Below are positions 33,293-44,050 of a stretch of DNA of 64,000 nucleotides, one piece after another. The stretch is taken from assembly GCF_037392515.1 (NCBI RefSeq), contig NC_090281.1, forward strand, positions 52,306,753 to 52,370,752. Reading direction: 5' to 3'. The position numbers and the translations under genes were made by a program. This DNA is from Haliotis asinina (lineage: Eukaryota; Mollusca; Gastropoda; Lepetellida; Haliotidae). The notes beneath the pieces were generated by a model, which worked only from the letters and a program-made list of their open reading frames with translations, was not told the DNA's origin and searched no databases. The number at the start of each line of letters is the position of its first letter. Position 1 is the stretch's first letter.

Positions 33293-34735
33293 ATGCCTTT
33301 CACGTCTGTTGTATGTCTTCTTTTGGTCACGGTTCTCTGTGAGTGTGCAGAGAAACCTCACATCATATTCATAGTTGCTGATGACCTTGGATGGAACGAT
33401 GTCGGATTCCGGAATCCTCAAATGATCACCCCTAACCTGGACAGACTGGCCACAGCGGGAGTCATCCTCAACTCTTCTTACGTCCAGCCTCTGTGTTCTC
33501 CCTCCAGAAACTGCTTCATGTCAGGATATTTCCCTTATCACACAGGACTGCAAGATGGCGTCATATTGGTAAACGAAGCAAAACATCTACCCGCCAATCT
33601 CACAACAATTCCACAGAAACTGAAACAACTTGGTTATGATGCTCACATGGTTGGAAAGTGGCATCTTGGTTTCTGTAACTGGAAATATACACCCACAGAG
33701 AGAGGCTTTGACTCCTACCTTGGATATTACTGTGGTGCTGAGGATTATTTTAACCACTCGAGACGGGGAGGTCCTGGTGAAGTAGGACTGGATTTTCGTT
33801 ATAACAAGACGGTCTATAGAGACGCCAATGGAACGTACTCTGCACACGTGTTTGCGGACAGAGCTGTTGAAATCATTCGGAACCATGACAACAATAAGCC
33901 ACTTTATTTGTACCTTCCATTCCAGTCTGTACATGCACCTCTAGAAGTTCCTCCTGAATACGAAAACATGTACAAGAACATAGAGACCATAAGCAGAAGG
34001 ATCTATTGTGGAATGGTGAGTGCTTTAGACGAAGCTGTTGGTAATATCACGAGGGCATTAGAAGAAAAAGGTCTCATGGACAATCTATTGTTGGTCTTTA
34101 CAACTGATAATGGTGGTCCTACATATACAGCATCTAATAACCTGCCTTTGCGGTGAGCCAAAAATACTCTCTGGGAAGGAGGAACGAAAGGAACGGGATT
34201 CATCTACAGTAAAACCCTTCTCAAGAAGACAGGCTACCTCAACACTGGAATGATGCATGCTGTGGACTGGTACCCGACATTGGTGGAGCTGGCTGGTGGA
34301 GAGAACACCGATCCCAACATGGACGGAGTCAGTCAGTACGACATGCTCATCAATGGTGGACCGAGCAAGCGAAATGAGTTCGTCTACAACATCTATGACG
34401 AGAGGGAAGCCGCTGCAATCAGGTACGGAGATCTCAAACTCATGCAAGGGAGTCCAGGAACTCACAATGGTTGGGCTCCTTTGCCACATTTGGGAATCGA
34501 TGAACGTGTCTATGAAGCTGATAACCAGAAGTTCCCTCCCTTCATGCTCTACAACATTACTGCAGATCCAACCGAACACTTCGACCTCTCAGCCAAGTAC
34601 CCTGAACTTGTGGACATGATGAAGAAGAGGCTGGAGAACTGGAAGAAATCCCGTGTTCCGGCACAAGACCCTTCACCTGTTCCAAGAGCGAACCCAAAAT
34701 ACTATGGAGGAGTATGGAGTCCTGGGTGGTGTTAG
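33293..34735 (+). pseudogene. ARSB-like: Chimeric arylsulfatase B-like gene with nonsense codon
   Basis: Full-length and in frame except that codon 288 is TGA (34154-34156). The other copies have GGA there (Gly288 in LPLRGAK, two residues before the catalytic lysine). The product would stop at 287 residues and lose Lys290 and the C-terminal domain. The 5' half is identical or nearly so to the gene at 26212 up to about 33956; from 33961 it follows the type of the gene at 40870 (TASNN for RAANN, a YDER sequence, SKTLLKK). It is a second hybrid gene with its joint near codon 221. The rest shows no other damage, so the stop is young, or is a sequencing error or polymorphism. Confidence 0.87.
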
Positions 34736-34882
34736 TATGTAGTATGGTTGGGTACATGGTCAGGTGGAAATGTAGTTTTTTTTTGTATATTACCCTGCAG
34801 CTTCTGTGTATATAAGCAAATACTTTGACGATGCCAGGTAAGATGAGTACGATATGAAACCGCCCATGTATCACTCACAGCA

Positions 34883-34888
34883 AATAAA
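34883..34888 (+). promoter_or_regulatory. Polyadenylation signal, fifth copy
   Basis: AATAAA 148 bases after the stop codon, in CAGCAAATAAATGATAC. Confidence 0.55.
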
Positions 34889-34962
34889 TGATACAACTCT
34901 GGATGTAAAATTGTTTGCACATGAAATTTCCAAATTTCAACTTCATTTATTATATTTCTTGG

Positions 34963-35197
34963 CCCGTGAAGGTCCGTGGTAGAATAGGCCTTCGGGAACC
35001 CATGCTTACCATAAAAGGCGACTGTGCTTGTGGTGAGAGACTATTAACGGGATCGGGTGGTTAGGCTCGCTGACTTGGTTGACACATGTTATCGGTTCCA
35101 AATCGCACAGATCGATGCTCATGTTGTTGATCACATTGCCGCCATATAGCTGAAATATTGCTAAGTGTGGCGTAAAACGCAACTCACTCAGTCACTC
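34963..35197 (+). mobile_element. SINE with target-site duplication, unit C-3
   Basis: The same insertion as 20793-21027, carried along by duplication, with several base changes such as GACTGTGCTTGTGG. Confidence 0.85.
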
Positions 35198-35543
35198 ATT
35201 ATATTTCTTGGTTGTGTCGGCCATCCACAGCCGATGGTAAGTGCCACCAAAGCAGTCAACGCCTAACACCTTCATTAGTTCCCGTCACGATGACGCACCA
35301 GAGAATAGCTGAAATAATTTACTTAAAGACGGTTTCAAACCCAACTCCCTAGCCCATGGCAAACATCTTTGACGTGAGTTTTATGTATATTGTAACAGAA
35401 GCAGTGTAATGTCAACTGAAGATGTAATTTGGATGATGTGTATTCGTAATTTCCTGTTTGAAAAGCGTTTGGGTAAATTGTTGAAAACGGGTAACAGGTC
35501 AGTTATTACACTTAATATTAATTTATCCCAACTGACCCTTAAG

Positions 35544-35647
35544 CGATGATGGATCCATATACGTAATTATGGATCCAGATACGTAGTTATTGGTCTACCG
35601 AAACACAAAAAAGGATCCATCACTGCGTATCTGGATACATCGTTATG
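35544..35647. repeat. Palindromic element, unit C-3
   Basis: Diverged copy of 21373-21477; the right arm reads CTGGATACATCGTTATGG. Confidence 0.55.
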
Positions 35648-36265
35648 GAAGAATTCCATTCATTACACAGCGTATATATGCACGAATATAAAGTGACAAC
35701 GAATTTAAATACCAGACTGTAAATCAGCTTGGTCATTCATCTTTCCATTTCAAGCTAACCTTTAGCCTTCTCCAACACCTCGAACGAATACAACAGATTG
35801 TATAACAAACTCGAGTTTTATGACAAAATATTTAAGTAGATTCATGCTATACTTGACACATTGTCACACAGGATGTAATCATGGTGTTATCATTGTCCGT
35901 ACACATGTAGCAGGTATAGTAGGGCACGGTTACTTGTTGTTTCCATGGTTACTGACGATGGCATGCAAGGAAGCGCAGGCACAAAGCATAACTAGATGGC
36001 GTGTATATTAGCAGGAAAGACTAAGAGGATGGGTGCGGCTTTGTATTAACCACTCCTTACCTCTCCAGAGTTGATCAGTCATACGTAACTGAAGTCGGAA
36101 TTGGAAGCATTTGGGAACCGTTGAACATCGCTTACACAAATACGCACAGAGAGAGTGGTGGTGGTAGACAAACAGAAAGACAGGCGGAAAGACATGCAGG
36201 CAGACGGGCAGATAATCGCATTAAACATAACATTGATAACATTTCATTTGTGATGTACTAGTAAT

Positions 36266-36444
36266 GATTGAGTATGGTTTTACGTCGCTCAGCAATATAC
36301 TAGCTGAGTGAAACTCTGTTGGTAATCAAGGCTGGACAAGACAATCCAGAGAATACCAAAAGAAGGTATTCTAGGTAACTGATGTATGATGACATGCACT
36401 GCCCAAGGAAGTGAGTCTGACCACCCGATTCCGTAAGTCTCTGG
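36266..36444 (-). mobile_element. Old SINE joined to sulfatase remnant, unit C-3
   Basis: Same arrangement as 22096-22274. Confidence 0.7.
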
Positions 36445-36446
36445 AG

Positions 36447-36669
36447 TGAAGCTGATAACCAAACGTGCCCTCCCTTCATGCTCTACAACATTACTGCAGA
36501 TCCAACCGAACACTTTGACCACTAAACCAAGCACCCTGAATTTGTGGACATGATGAAGAAGAGGCTGGAGAACTGGAAGAAATCCCGTGTTCCGGCCCAG
36601 GATCCGTCTCCTGTTCCAAGAGCGAACCCAAAATACTGTGGTGGTGTGTGGAGCCCCGGGTGGTGTTGA
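36447..36669 (+). pseudogene. ARSB-like: 3'-end remnant of a sulfatase gene, unit C-3
   Basis: Same remnant as 22277-22499, with the same in-frame TAA and one further change (CGTGCCC for CGTTCCC). Confidence 0.8.
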
Positions 36670-39314
36670 CACAAGCTACGATGGGATTCACATTAAGTAT
36701 TCAAGAAATAGCATACAGTATATTTTGCATTTTCTTTCTGCAAATGATATTGGAATAGACTGCAACTTTGTTTGAAAATGTATGAACGTAATAAATCGTG
36801 TAATGATACATGCTTTTGAGTCATGATATTACCTGTTGTTTTTTCATGGCGTGCACATTCTCGTTTGACGTAAGAGGCGACCAGAAGCATTGGATTCCAG
36901 AGCGTCACTAACATAATACAGCGTCCTACAGGGCATGTTATGTTTACGTGTATACCGACATCAATGGTAAAAGTGGCTTGAAAGCGAGCACTTTGACCAC
37001 TAGACTACCTCATCGCCTCTTGATACTTTGTTAAATATCTGATGAGAATTTGAGATGATATCCCTTTTTAACAAACATTTTGCCAGTGTAATGGTGGATC
37101 GCATTAACTTAGGTCATGCACAGTTGTGGTCATTAGACGCGCTTCCATCTGTGGGTAGAATAGTTATTAAGTTTCTCACTGGCCCTGAAAATTGCCTTTG
37201 ATAGTTTAGTCTGGGGTGGACTTTACTGCCCCATGAAACTGACATGCTGTGAAATATCTTCAATATCTTTCAAAGTAGAGGTGGTTAGATCAACCCACTC
37301 AAAACACGCTCACATCCAAAAGAAATAGGTTCCCGAATGAATTCATTGTAACGTTGACAGAGCTCAATGGCGGTGTGCATGGCAACTACTCTTCGCACTG
37401 CTGTACGTGTGTTCAGTCGTTTACAACATGTACAAGATATCAAGGACACAACTCTTCAACTGATAACATTAACGCAGTTCTAGCTGAAGGTATCACTTTG
37501 AAGCAGCTATAAAATATGAAACTGTTCCTAGCCACGCAACACCTAGTGTGCATGTCGAGTTTAAACGTCGGTTCATGAATTCCAGTCTTAAACGTATATC
37601 AAAGATTATTTGAAGTTTCAGACATATTTCATAGAATCTGAAGACAAACTCTCCACTAAAACTATATCTTATTGTAGAGATGGGGGTCTTTAAAAATGTT
37701 GTGAGAATGTTAATATCTTACGACTATAAACTGAAGTTCTTTTGACTTAACGCGTTTGGAAATTATGACATTGAGGACTAGAAGAATGTGATTCTGCATC
37801 ACATTCACTGTTACTTATGATGCCAACATCGCTTCGCGTCGGCAGAAAATTATATCATTGTCGGACACACGAACGCCAGCACAAAAGCCCTTGTTTCTGC
37901 AGTAGAAATAAAACATTTGTAAGTGCACCTTACTGGACCTTCTTGTTAAGTTCTTAGAATGTAAAGCTTCCAACCCAGAAAAAAAACCTTGAGCTACCCG
38001 AGTACCGGGTCCAGTTTATCATAAATAAATAAATGCGTGAATCTCTAGCCCAAAGCTGGAGAGTTGACAGGTATGAACATATATCACAAACACGTTGAAG
38101 ACATTGCTGAGGGTCATGAAAAGTTGTAACTGACATATTTAATTATCCACTGCTGCTTGACAACTTTAGATGAGCCATGGCCTGACTAATGACCCCAATT
38201 TACATATATCGGAACGCCCTCTACAACATTCCATTTGAAACAAGAGGGAAAAACGTTGTCCTCTAAATATTGAAAAGTGCAATTTCCTCGTGCGATTCGT
38301 GTCGTGATGGTGTCTTGCTGAATTAAATCGTTCTACGAGACACGTGTTAAACAGTAGATTTACTGATTTCATGCCACTGTCAGCATGTATTGCACGTGCT
38401 TAATCGCTAATCTACCTGTAGCAACCAAGTGTATTCGTCCAGATGACTTGCCCCACCTAATTGTCACAAACGCGTTCACTGCTTTGGTTCATCTAATACT
38501 TGTCAAGCAGAAGTCAAAAACTGAAAGTCAATATTAAATTGCTGTATAAATGTTGCCATTGCTTCATGTATAAATATGTCATTATATGCTTTTGCCTGAT
38601 GTATTAGTATGTCTTTATTTAATCAATAACTGCTCCACAACCATTTTTCAGTGACATTTTCATCACATTTTCATTTTAGTCAGTCAAGACAACAACACAT
38701 CAGAGGTGATAACTCCTTCTAAAATCAAATGAAATCTCTGCTCAAAACTGAGTCCATTGTACCGATTGTCACTATGTTCTTACTAAAGGATATCGATGTT
38801 CCAGAGAGAGAAATGTAACGGCTGTAAATCCGGCATTCTTCATCTTGAAGGTGGGGACCAATTATTAGCAAGTATAGCCGCTATTGCAAAACCACTTTGT
38901 GAAACTTTGGCAAAACCTTCAAAGGTGGTTGAAGTACCGTAAAATAATAGTCCTCCGAGAAGGAACGTGAGTCCAATTTAATTCCAAATAATTTTCATTC
39001 TTCTGTGTTCTTGGTCGCAGTATTTTGTTAATTTTAACTCTTTGACTTTCTGACGTACATCCAACTTGAGGGACTGTGCAGTTAGCAGAAGTACCATGGT
39101 CCCTGGTGTGGTTGTCAAACTTTGGTTGCTGGTAATCTATGACCAATGTTATTTTGTATTGTTATCAGTGTTAATGTTCTAATGATTGTATACAAATTCC
39201 AATCTTCATCTGTGATTTGTAGTTCTTGTACTGTCATTCGTTAACAGAGTTTTAGTCATATATACTACCCACCGAAAGTTTAGACTCACTCAAAGGACTC
39301 TCTGTATGTCATTA
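36670..39314. other. Spacer of unit C-3
   Basis: Homologous to 22500-25140 but with more differences than units C-1 and C-2 show between themselves. The hairpin recurs near 37790. No gene is supported. Confidence 0.5.
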
Positions 39315-39347
39315 CGCGTGTATGCGCGCGCGCGCGTGTGTGTGTGG
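39315..39347. repeat. CG/TG microsatellite before the minisatellite
   Basis: Alternating CG then TG run directly upstream of the 48-bp array. Confidence 0.75.
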
Positions 39348-39358
39348 TTGCATCGAAG

Positions 39359-39886
39359 ATGAATTTCTCCACTAACGTCGGGGCAGCTACTGCAAACCTT
39401 ATGCAGATGAATTTCTCCACTAACGTCGGGGCAGCTACTGCAAACCTTATGCAGATGAATTTCTCCACTAACGTCGGGGCAGCTACCTCAAACCTTATGC
39501 AGATGAATTTCTCCACTAACGTCGGGGCAGCTACTGCAAACCTTATGCAGATGAATTTCTCCACTAACGTCGGGGCAGCTACTGCAACCCTTATGCAGAT
39601 GAATTTCTCCACTAACGTCGGGGCAGCTACTGCAAACCTTATGCAGATGAATTTCTCCACTAACGTCGGGGCAGCTACTGCAAACCTTATGCAGATGAAT
39701 TTCTCCACTAACGTCGGGGCAGCTACTGCAAACCTTATGCAGATGAATTTCTCCACTAACGTCGGGGCAGCTACTGCAACCCTTATGCAGATGAATTTCT
39801 CCACTAACGTCGGGGCAGCTACTGCAACCCTTATGCAGATGAATTTCTCCACTAACGTCGGGGCAGCTACTGCAACCCTTATGCAG
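39359..39886. repeat. 48-bp minisatellite, 11 copies
   Basis: Eleven head-to-tail copies of a 48-base unit beginning ATGAATTTCTCCACTAACGT. Copies differ mainly at two positions (GCAAACC, GCAACCC, TCAAACC). The equivalent place in units C-1 and C-2 has one copy, and the AB units have a truncated one. Because 48 is a multiple of 3, the array is open on both strands (plus 39338-39922, minus 39286-40083) and would encode 16-residue repeats. I read this as a by-product of period, not as a gene. Confidence 0.95.
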
Positions 39887-40241
39887 ATGAATTGCATGAT
39901 GATCATGGATGAAATGTGCTGAAAAACATGTGCAAATATGGTGTGATGGTTTGGTGTAAACCTTCGTTTAGAATTCACCAATTTCCACTGAGTCTCATCA
40001 TTTATTGAACTCATGACAATAATCTTTTCAACGTTACGAATTTGTTTTACAATACATCTGTTCATATGTAAACATGAATGCATGTATGTATATATGTATG
40101 TAGTTCCCCGGGTATAGTGACATGCACAGAAATCAGAGAATGCTTGGCGTGTTGTACAAAAGCAAAATTATTAATGTTTTGACACAGCTAACCTTGATTT
40201 TAATACAATATTCAAAATACTGCGATTAATTTTAACTTTCT

Positions 40242-40417
40242 CATACTAGTTTTAATTCTGTCTGATAGAGTACTGTCCCCTGGTGACAGGTTTTATACCA
40301 TACACATGTACACATACACCATACACATTCTTATCAGATATGTTATCACGATATGGCTGAAACATTGCCGGTGTGACGTGAAGTCCTCACTTAGTCACTC
40401 ACTCAATCACTCATAGC
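40242..40417 (+). mobile_element. Old retroposon 3' end, unit C-3
   Basis: Diverged copy of 25605-25762 with a TCACTCACTCAATCACTCAT tail and a small internal insertion (ACACATGTACACATACACC). Confidence 0.6.
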
Positions 40418-40724
40418 AGCATAATACATGTACACAAAATAGATTTCTGAAAAATCGAAATGCTGTAATTTATCTGCATTATATAACGCCCCGATGACGA
40501 CTCTTAGGCAAAAAAGTCGACACGCCGTTGTTTTCGATTCTTTAGTGTTTCGCTTCAGACATTCTGAATTCTGAAAGTATCACAAACCGTCAGGTTACAC
40601 CAGAAACGTCAACATGCTTCATTTACAGCCACATTATCCTGACATCTTATACTTATAACCATGACAAATTAGCATTGCGTTTACACCGTCCACATATATA
40701 ATCTCCATATATTTTAGTGCTTGA

Positions 40725-40869
40725 TATAATCAGTCGGAATACGTCCATTTAAGCATTTCTTCCAGAGATATGAACACAAGCTGGTTCGAATCAGGACACT
40801 CACATGACACCTTATCTTTGGGAGATCTCTTATATAAAACTAGGTCTCACTCCCTACATAAAAAACAAC
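40725..40869 (+). promoter_or_regulatory. Sulfatase promoter, sixth copy
   Basis: GATA-type site CTTATCT at 40811-40817, 13 bases, TATATAAA at 40831-40838, ATG at 40870. The spacing is kept despite several base changes upstream. Confidence 0.7.
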
Positions 40870-42312
40870 ATGCCTTTCACGTCTGTTGTATGTCTTCTTT
40901 TGGCCACGGTTCTCTGTGAGTGTGCAGAGAAACCTCACATCATATTCATAGTTGCTGATGACCTTGGATGGAACGATGTCGGATTCCGGAATCCTCAAAT
41001 GATCACCCCTAACCTGGACAGACTGGCCAAAGCTGGAGTCATCCTCAACTCTTCTTACGTCCAACCTCTGTGTTCGCCCTCCAGAAACTGCTTCATGTCA
41101 GGATATTTCCCTTATCACACAGGACTGCAAGATGGCGTCATATTGGCAGACGAAACAAAACATCTACCGGCAAACCTAACAACAATTCCACAGAAACTGA
41201 AACAACTTGGTTATGATGCTCACATGGTTGGAAAGTGGCATCTTGGTTTCTGTAACTGGAAATATACACCCACAGAGAGAGGCTTTGACTCCTACCTTGG
41301 ATATTACTCTGGTGTTGAGGACTATTTTAACCACACGAGACGTCTCATTCATAGTGAACTAGGACTGGATTTTCGCTATAACAAGACTGTGTATAGAGAA
41401 GCCAATGGAACGTACTCTGCACACGTGTTTGCGGACAGAGCTGTTGAAATCATTCGGAACCACGACAGCAATAAGCCACTTTATTTGTACCTTCCATTCC
41501 AGTCTGTACATGAACCTCTGGAAGTTCCCCCTAAATACGAAAACATGTACAAGAACATAGAGACCATAAGCAGAAGGATCTATTGTGGAATGGTGAGTGC
41601 TTTAGACGAAGCTGTTGGTAATATCACGAGGGCATTAGAAGAAAAAGGTCTAATGGACAATCTATTCTTAGTCTTTACAACTGATAATGGTGGTCCTACA
41701 TATACAGCATCTAATAACTTGCCTTTACGGGGAGCCAAAAATACTCTCTGGGAAGGAGGAACGAAAGGAACTGGATTCATCTACAGTAAAACCCTTCTGA
41801 AGAAGACAGGCTACCTCAACACTGGAATGATGCATGCTGTGGACTGGTACCCGACATTGGTGGAGCTGGCTGGTGGAGAGAACACCGATCCCAACATGGA
41901 CGGAGTCAGTCAGTACGACATGCTCATCAATGGTGGACCAAGCAAGCGGAATGAGTTTGTCTACAACATCTATGACGAGAGGGAAGCAGCTGCAATCAGG
42001 TTCGGAGATCTCAAACTCATGCAAGGGAGTCCGGGAAGTCACAACGGTTGGGCTCCTTTGCCACATCTGGGAATCGATGAACGTGTCTATGAAGCTGATA
42101 ACCAGAAGTTCCCTCCCTTCATGCTCTACAACATTACTGCAGATCCAACCGAACACTTCGACCTCTCAGCCAAGTACCCTGAACTTGTGGACATGATGAA
42201 GAAGAGGCTGGAGAACTGGAAGAAATCCCGTGTTCCAGCCCAGGACCCTTCTCCTGTTCCAAGAGCGAACCCAAAATACTATGGAGGAGTATGGAGTCCA
42301 GGGTGGTGCTAA
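40870..42312 (+). CDS. ARSB-like: Arylsulfatase B-like, secreted, intronless (sixth copy)
   Basis: A complete 480-residue sulfatase and the most distinct intact member. Catalytic motifs are kept (Asp30-Asp31, CSPSR 68-72, GKWHLG 121-126, His214, Asp272-Asn273, Lys290). Differences cluster around residues 148-164, where GVEDYFNHTRRLIHSELG replaces GAEDYFNHSRQGGPGEVG without changing length, and at 92-97 (LADETK). It also has HEPLEVPPKYEN for HAPLEVPPEYEN and TYTASNN for TFRAANN. The 148-164 loop precedes the glycosylated NKT and may shape substrate choice; that is inference. The upstream in-frame extension to 40804 would put the TATA box inside the coding region and is rejected. This is the last sulfatase copy in the window. 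Confidence 0.93.
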   Translation: MPFTSVVCLLLATVLCECAEKPHIIFIVADDLGWNDVGFRNPQMITPNLDRLAKAGVILNSSYVQPLCSPSRNCFMSGYFPYHTGLQDGVILADETKHLPANLTTIPQKLKQLGYDAHMVGKWHLGFCNWKYTPTERGFDSYLGYYSGVEDYFNHTRRLIHSELGLDFRYNKTVYREANGTYSAHVFADRAVEIIRNHDSNKPLYLYLPFQSVHEPLEVPPKYENMYKNIETISRRIYCGMVSALDEAVGNITRALEEKGLMDNLFLVFTTDNGGPTYTASNNLPLRGAKNTLWEGGTKGTGFIYSKTLLKKTGYLNTGMMHAVDWYPTLVELAGGENTDPNMDGVSQYDMLINGGPSKRNEFVYNIYDEREAAAIRFGDLKLMQGSPGSHNGWAPLPHLGIDERVYEADNQKFPPFMLYNITADPTEHFDLSAKYPELVDMMKKRLENWKKSRVPAQDPSPVPRANPKYYGGVWSPGWC

Positions 42313-42459
42313 TATGTAGTATGTTTGGGTACATGGTCAGGTGGAAATGTAGGGTTTTTTTGTATATTACCCTGCAGCTTCTGTGTATATAAGCAAATAC
42401 TTTGATGATGCCAAGTAAGATGAGTACGATGTGAAACCGCCCATGTATCACTCACAGCA

Positions 42460-42465
42460 AATAAA
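42460..42465 (+). promoter_or_regulatory. Polyadenylation signal, sixth copy
   Basis: AATAAA 148 bases after the stop codon. Confidence 0.55.
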
Positions 42466-42541
42466 TGATACAACTCTGGATGTAAAATTGTTTGCACATG
42501 AAATATCAAAATTTCAACTTCATTTTTATTATATTTCTTGG

Positions 42542-42776
42542 CCCGTGAAGGTCCGTGGTAGAATAGGCCTTCGGGAACCCATGCTTACCATAAAAGGCGA
42601 CTGTGCTTGTGGTGAGAGACTATTAACGGGATCGGGTGGCTAGGCTCGCTGACTTGGTTGACACATGTTATCGGTTCCAAATCGCACAAATCGATACTCA
42701 TGTTGTTGATCACATTGCCGCCATATAGCTGAAATATTGCTAAGTGTGGCGTAAAACGCAACTCACTCACTCACTC
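42542..42776 (+). mobile_element. SINE with target-site duplication, last gene
   Basis: Same insertion as 20793-21027, with the ATTATATTTCTTGG repeat again present on the 3' side from 42777. The tail here is CTCACTCACTCACTC, longer in pure ACTC repeats than in the other units. Confidence 0.85.
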
Positions 42777-43125
42777 ATTATATTTCTTGGTTTTGTTGGC
42801 CATCCAAAACCGATTGTAAGTGCCACCAAAGCAGTCAACGTCTAACACCTTCATTAGTTCCCGTCACCATGACACACCAGAGAATAACTGAAATAATTTA
42901 CTCAAAGACGGTTTCAAACCCAACTCCCTAGCCCATGGCAAACATCTTTGACGTGAGTTTTAAGTATATAGTAACAGAAGCAGTGTAATGTCAACTGAAG
43001 ACATAATTTGCATGATGTGTATTCGTAATTTCTTGTCGAAGAAACGTTTGGGTAAATTGTTGAAAACGAGTAACAGGTCAGTTATTCTACTTAATAATAA
43101 TAATTTATCCCAACTAACCCTTAAG

Positions 43126-43229
43126 CGATGATGGATCCATATACGTAATTATGGATCCAGATACGTAGTTATTGGTCTACCGTAACACAAAAAAGGATCC
43201 ATCAATGCGTATCTGGATCCCTCATTATG
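43126..43229. repeat. Palindromic element, last copy
   Basis: Diverged copy of 21373-21477. Confidence 0.55.
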
Positions 43230-43861
43230 GAAGAATTCCACTCATTGCACAGCGTACATAAGCACGAATATAAAGTGACAACGAATTTAAATACCACACT
43301 GTAAATCAGCTTGGTCATTCATCTTTCCATTTCAAGCTAACCTTTAGCCTTCTCCAACACCTCGAACGAATACAACAGATTGTATAACAAACTTGAGTTT
43401 TGTGACAAAATATTTAAGTAGATTCATGCTATACTTGTCACACTGTCACACAGGATGTAATCATGGTGTTATCTTTGTCCGTACACATGTAGCAGGTATA
43501 GTAGGGCACGGTTACTTGTTGTCTCCATGGTTACTGACGATAGCATGCAAGCAAGCGCAGGCACAAAGCATAACTAGATGTCGTGTATATTAGCAGGAAA
43601 GACTAAGAGGATGGGTGCGGCTTTGTATTAACCACTCCTTACCTCTCCAGAGCTGATCAGTCATACGTAACTAAAGTCGGAATTTTTACATTTGAAGCAT
43701 TTGGGAACCGTTGAACATCGGTTACACAAATACGCACACAAACACAGAGAGAGTGGCGGTGGTAGACAGACAAACAGACAGACAGACAGATAATCGCATT
43801 AAATATAACATTGATAACATTTCATTTGCAATGTACTAGTAGTGTAGCAGCCTCCTGCACA

Positions 43862-44050
43862 GACTGAGTATGGTTTTACGTCGCTCAGCAATATACTAGC
43901 TGAGTGAAACTCTGTTGGTAATCAAGGCTGGACAAGACAATCCAGTGAATACCAAAAGAACTGATCTAGGTAACTGATGTATGGTGACATGCACTGACCA
44001 AGGAAGTGAGTCTGACCACCCGATTCCGTAAGTTTCCTCTTATGACAGGT
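43862..44050 (-). mobile_element. Old SINE, not joined to sulfatase remnant
   Basis: The same SINE as 22096-22274, but here it continues through GATTCCGTAAGTTTCCTCTTATGACAGG, as expected for the family. It is then interrupted by another retroposon at 44051. This is the ancestral arrangement before the recombination that joined the SINE to the sulfatase remnant. Confidence 0.7.

Larger units (their letters stand above)
26869..33949 (+). repeat. Tandem array unit C-2 (7081 bp)
   Basis: Second 7081-bp unit, phased at codon 220. It ends inside the gene at 33293. Confidence 0.85.
33950..41526 (+). repeat. Tandem array unit C-3 (7577 bp)
   Basis: Same order of parts as C-1 and C-2, but longer by 496 bases. 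Most of that comes from ten extra 48-bp minisatellite copies (480 bases). It is more diverged than C-1 is from C-2, so it is the older member. Confidence 0.8.

Noticed and set aside
39359-39886. Possible CRISPR-like array of direct repeats
   Set aside because: The copies are contiguous, with no spacers, and the genome is eukaryotic.
39286-40083. Minus-strand open frame of 265 codons and plus-strand frame of 194 codons over the 48-bp repeat
   Set aside because: The repeat period is a multiple of 3, so absence of stops in one unit keeps the whole array open. Sister units have only one copy, and no promoter or splice context supports a gene.
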